Origin: Saccopteryx bilineata
Lineage: Eukaryota; Chordata; Mammalia; Chiroptera; Emballonuridae
NCBI RefSeq assembly: GCF_036850765.1
Contig: NC_089490.1
Span: 274,116,482-274,180,481, forward strand
Direction: 5' to 3'
Length of the DNA stretch: 64,000 bases
The notes under the pieces are model-generated. The model made no database searches. It was given only the letters and a program-made list of their open reading frames with translations, and was not told where the DNA came from. Shown here piece after piece: positions 59,413-64,000 of the stretch (positions are counted from its first letter, which is position 1; each line of letters begins with the position of its first letter). A program made the position numbers and the translations under genes.

Positions 59413-59787
59413 ATGGCCCTGGCCGGTTGGCTCAGCGGTAGAGTATCGGCCTGGAGTACAGGAGTCCTGGGTTCAATTCCCGGCCAGGGCACACAGGAGA
59501 AGCACCCATCTTCTTCTCCACCCCTCCCCCTCTCCTTCCTCTCTGTCTCTCTCTTCCCTTCCCGCAGCCGAGGCTCCATTGGAGCAAAGATGGCCCAGGC
59601 GCTGGGGATGGCTTTGTGGCCTCTGCCTCAGGTGCTAGAATGGCTCTGGATGCAACAGAGTGACGCCTCAGAGGGGCAGAACATAGCCCCCTGGTGGGCA
59701 TGCCGGGTGGATCCAGGTCGGGTGCATGTGGGAGTCTGTCTGACTGCCTCCCCGTTTCCAGCTTCGGAAAAATGAAAAATAAATAAA
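59413..59787 (+). mobile_element. Long tRNA-related SINE, 'GGCCCTGGCCGGTTGGCTCA' type (375 bp), best preserved
   Basis: Pol III box A TGGCTCAGCGG (59428-59438) and box B GGTTCAATTCC (59470-59480) are near consensus. The second half has 'gcaaagatggcccaggcgct' and 'gcccccctggtgggca'-like modules and ends at AATAAATAAA. The 14-bp duplication TAAAACCTCCCATC is perfect (59399-59412 and 59788-59801). It is probably the youngest SINE of this type here. Confidence 0.93.
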
Positions 59788-59801
59788 TAAAACCTCCCAT
59801 C

Positions 59802-60900
59802 CATTCTTACATAATGTTCAGTTTCCATGAGGCACATTTTGAACATCCTTGAAAACTAAAAAAAAAAAAAAATAGAATTGATCACATTAGATGTTTATTC
59901 AGATGAATTTCGGTTTACATTGAGTGTAAAACTTGAAGTATTTATATCACATTTAAGATTAAAGTAACAAATCAATGTACTAGAGTTTTATAAAAAAAAC
60001 TCTAACCTAGGTCTCTTGCAAAGTATTCCATCTTATTGGAATGATTGCTACCTCTGAAAAGATCTTGCAACAAAACTTTGCATTTGAACTAACTTTTGTT
60101 TAAGGTAATATGTAATGACTTGCCCTACAGTTTATTTTGCTAATATTTAAAGCTTCTTATCATGTTATAAAACACTTATGGTGGAAATTTTAATAATAGA
60201 AAAATAATTTTTCTGCAAATTGCCTGTCCTTTAAGTTTTCATATTCAACATTTCTGTGAAAATTATAACCTGAAAGCTGTCCATCTCTCTGGGCAATTTT
60301 TTTAACTAACTAGAAAAGAACAGAGGACTGAAAAAAGTCACACTGATGACAAAGAAACTTAAATTTTATTTCCTACTGGTAGGGGTTGTGAAGAAATAGA
60401 TAATGGTCCAAGTACACAACAAAAATTTTCTGGAATGAATTAGTTCAGATACAATTCCATGTGAGCTCTGTTATTTTGTATCTGAAGCTATTTCATGTAT
60501 CACAGATGTGTTAACTAGAAGTGACTTCAGCCAATACACTTCAGAAAGCATCTCTGGTTCATAAGCACTGCAAATGTCTATTGAGACCCTCAATTGTTCT
60601 GCATTTGGGAGCAGTTCTGTCTCTTTTTTTTCTTGGAACATGAAAAGCAGTCATTTGGGTAAAAGTGATTTTTAAAGGAATGAATAGTGAAGGGCAGAAA
60701 CCAATATTCTCCCAAAATTTGATTGTAAAAGGTACCAGTGTGTCTGTAGTTGTAGGTATAATGTGATTAAAGTAAATTCCTTGTCACCAGGATGCTTCTT
60801 TTTACTAGAAAGAAAGACAATAGAAGTTTAAATGTATACTGTAATGATAGTTTTAACTGCAAACAAGACAAAAATAGCCACTACGCTATCACATTGCAAT
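59802..60900. other. Unique AT-rich sequence
   Basis: No gene or repeat recognised. Confidence 0.4.
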
Positions 60901-61065
60901 TATCATGACCATCATCATCATCATCATCATCACCATCATTATTATCTTCACCTTCATCGTCATCATCACCATCACCATCATTTTCATCATCAATACCATC
61001 ATGATCATTATCAGCACTATCACCATGATTATCATTATAATCACCATCATCATCATCATCATTTG
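60901..61065. repeat. Imperfect (ATC)n trinucleotide tract
   Basis: About 165 bp of CAT/ATC units with scattered substitutions. It produces His-rich, Ile-rich and Asp-rich frames in different readings; none is a gene. Confidence 0.92.
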
Positions 61066-64000
61066 TCAACACTTCCCAGAATTATGTCTTCCAAATTCTC
61101 TACTCCATTAAAAAGTCTCACTTCAAATCATCAGTGACTCTCATCATAAAAGTATAATTCTCCCCAAATTTTTCTATTAATAAACCCCCAGATATATAAA
61201 AAAATTATTTTTAAAAAAAGCAAATCAACTGCAGCATGTGTGAAAGTTTATATAGGTGAATATATCCTGTTTCCATAGTTACACACACAAAGAGAATGCT
61301 TCAGTAAATATAGGCAAACCTGGAAATGAAGACATTCTGAGACAGACACAATGATTTTTGGTTATTTTTTATATTGACACAAAGTTAGGGGTTAAATACT
61401 ACCTCCTAAATTTTGATGCTTCCAATGATTCCTCGTACTTAAAATGATCACTTTTCTACTTTTTTCCTACATTTTGCACATATATCCTCTAATAACTCTT
61501 TTACTTAAAAATGTCACCTCAGTCACATAATTTTTGCTGAGCTCAAACTTTATTTTAGACAACAAGGTATGTAGCTCCAGTAAATTATAATTAGCTGTAA
61601 GATAAAGCTTAGCAAAAGCATTGGAGGGTGTATGGTTGTAGTAGGTGAGGGCAGTAAAATGTCAAATAGAAAGTATCCTAAGATCCAAATCTTTTTAAAA
61701 GTTCTAAAACAGTTCTTAGGTAATAATCACATAAGCTAACATTAATTTCTCCCATAAATTTTGTGTTTGAGAGAAGGAATATTGTATAATCTTTATAGGA
61801 AGTATTTATTTTAAAATATCAATATGCATATAATAGTGAATCATGTCAACATATTTCTGTTGAGTTTTGAAGCACCCTTTGGAAAGATTAACATTAAATT
61901 TACTAATAATTAATGCATAATTGAGCCCATTCAAATGTCAGATAACAAGAACCTTTTAATTTTGATTGAAAGGATTCTCTCCTCCACTACAGTTTCTGAC
62001 AATTATTATATATCTTCATGTTTCCCTATCATCATATTTAATAATATTTTTGTTCTGAAATTATAATTTCCATTATGTTCTCCCCTAAATCTTATGTTTA
62101 AATTTATTTTCCTTTTTACTCTAATGTTCTCATTCATTTGTTGACAGATGAAAATTAGCTGTCTAGTATGTTTTTTATTTACAAAAGCTCATGCAAACTA
62201 TATCTTTTGAATTTTTACATGTAAAGAATACACGGATCTGTTCTTTATGTATTTGAATAACCATTTGATTACATGTAGTATTTTGAAACATGTGTTGTTT
62301 CCTGAGGTATTTCTTGGTACAGTTACATTATCTACCTCCTATGAAAGCCACTGTGAAGAAGCATGAAATTAGACTGGCATAACCCCTACAGGTGGCCTTG
62401 GAAACATGGCTCTTTTTCTTATTCAAACAGTTTTTTTCTTTAGCTTTCTAGTCTACCAACTTCCCTTGGCCCTCTCTAAGTGTTGATTGGTCATGATCAC
62501 ATCATCTTTCCAGTCCATGAGAGCACATCTTATTTTATTTTAGGAAAGTGTTCTTAAATGTATCTTGAATTTTCTTTTTGTTTTTCTTTCCTTTTGGTTC
62601 TCTCTTTATCAAGAATATTAGGAACATATATGTTGCATTTACTTTGTCTTTCTTAAAAATCATTTTCCTTCTAGGCCTAAAAAATCTCCAGAAAAGTATA
62701 TAAAAGAAAGTTTTCTTGGGTCATCCTCAAGAACAGCCTCAGGTTCCCCCACTTTTTATAACCTCTTCCATTTTGTCGCCACCTATGAACCAGATGTTTT
62801 CTAGAAACACCAACTTTATTCAGAGGATTTCTGTCATTGTCAAAAGAGGTTCTAGGTTTTACAGAAAATGAAGGCAGCTGAGAGGACAAAAGGGATCCAC
62901 CTCTTGTCTCTTCACATATTCTTGAGCTCAGAGGAACTCAAGCCAGAAAAGATCAATGATCTCATGATTGCTGTGCTATCCTGAATCCTGAGCTCTGTGT
63001 GACCTTCAGACATGGGTGTCCACATCTGTCTGCAGTCTGCCTGCTGCAGACTTCATGTCCTGTAAGGGATCTGGGGTGTTTCAAAGATGAGATGGGAACA
63101 TTGCAGGAGGCAGTGTGTTATCATGGGGGAAGATGCAAATCTCTGCTCTATACTAGATCACCTTCCTTGGCTAAGGCACAAATATAGACAGCTTATCAGT
63201 GTGACAGTCTACACCTCAGCTATTCGACACACACGTGATACATATACATAGATATTAGTGAACCACAATCATACAAAAAAAAAGTATATAGTATGATAGT
63301 GGCTAATTTTTATTTTAATTATTTTTCTATTTTTTTGCTACTCCAGCTCTAGTATTTCCAAGTGGACATGAAGCCTGACTCTCTCAGTGCTAATGAGAGA
63401 TATCTAACAGGAAAAGGACACACTTGACCAGTGTCTGCCACAGTATACCTTTCCAGTAAATGATGTACTCTAGTGGATAATGTCTCATTACACTGGGTAA
63501 CTTCATAACCTGATTTGACAGATTATTTGACCACATAATTCATCAACTTCAAAAATGGTTTTGGGTGGTGGGCAGATCAGCAATGTGAGCCACATTGAAG
63601 TGGGGAAGTAGAGAGAGTAATTTTCATGATTTCATCAATAGTTAAATACTTTGATATCTTTGGCATGATGAGAATGTACCTGCGACTCACATTCAATCAG
63701 GGCCCATGACATAAAACTGGGTGTATTACATGTTAGCCAGGAAGCAGGACACATCTTAGACGGAATAGATTCTATTTCCTATGGATTTGGGGGTAAAATT
63801 AAATGTTTTTTCCTTAAATCTTAGTTAAACCTAGTGGTAGGGTTGTCATTATATAGAAGAATAAGAGGGCAAGAAATCTTCACATGCCTGCTTTAAACCC
63901 CCAGGATCCACTCTGCCAGGGGAAATTCTAACTAAATTACTGCCTACAGAGTAATTTTATATGGAGAAAACAGATAATATTAATGTCAATATTTACATTG
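61066..64000. other. Unique AT-rich non-coding sequence
   Basis: No gene, RNA or clear young repeat recognised to the window end. Two short frames (62677-62889 and 62999-63187) lack family resemblance. Confidence 0.4.

Noticed and set aside
59232..59846. Frames of 114-122 codons around 59413-59800 with protein-like composition
   Set aside because: They lie within a tRNA-derived SINE (similar frames occur in the copies at 42291 and 56916); they are non-coding.
60832..61137. Histidine-rich frame resembling a metal-binding protein
   Set aside because: It covers an imperfect ATC repeat; other frames are equally open and there is no flanking gene structure.

Overview
This window looks like nuclear DNA from a placental mammal, most probably a bat (Chiroptera). 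The evidence is a set of tRNA-related SINEs with chiropteran-style heads (GCCCTGGCCGGTTGGCTCAG, CCTGACCAGGTGGTGGCGCA and GCCTGACCTGTGGTGGCGCA), two short hAT-type DNA transposons with 8-bp target duplications, relatively young L1 elements, and a background of old mammalian repeats (MIR, L1M-type, MaLR LTRs, Tigger). The family and species cannot be fixed from what I can see. I found no host protein-coding exon, tRNA, rRNA or other host gene. The only reading frames with recognisable protein families are the decayed ORF1 and ORF2 of L1 retrotransposons. The window reads as a gene desert or a large intron.

Layout. 1-4.6 kb is mostly unique, with an AT-rich 13-bp inverted repeat at 1.85-1.96 kb and a MIR at 4.1 kb. 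A hAT element lies at 4646-4941. 5.8-6.6 kb holds SINE remnants with a large (GAGAGG)n and a (TTCCC)n array. 6.9-10.7 kb is stacked L1, including a 5'-inverted (twin-primed) copy at 8360-10205. 10.7-17.3 kb is mostly unique, with a terminal-inverted-repeat element at 12642-12964 and a conserved-looking block near 15.6-16.5 kb. 17.3-22.9 kb has a Tigger-like element, a SINE, microsatellites, two old repeats and a MaLR LTR. 23.4-26.5 kb is L1 again, with two more twin-primed copies only about 80 bp apart. 28160-34123 is a full-length minus-strand L1 with a perfect 14-bp target duplication. 34.1-48.2 kb is mainly unique or very old sequence with scattered SINEs, (GT)n and (GAA)n arrays, and a second conserved-looking block at 46.0-47.2 kb. 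48.2-52.6 kb is a nested stack: an ancient L1 hit by a younger L1, which was itself hit by a SINE, plus another SINE. 53.2-64 kb has a MaLR LTR, a hAT element with perfect target duplications, old L1 pieces, two long SINEs and an (ATC)n tract.

How the parts relate. The L1 copies supply the endonuclease and reverse-transcription machinery whose hallmarks (target duplications, A-rich tails, 5' truncation, 5' inversion) appear at almost every L1 and SINE here. Two L1 lineages can be told apart by their 3' ends: lineage A at 8360, 24195 and 48431, and lineage B at 25287. The full-length copy at 28160 carries a lineage-A body joined to a lineage-B 3' end. This mosaic and the cluster of three twin-primed insertions are the most interesting results. 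I did not find a new host system, and I would not claim one.
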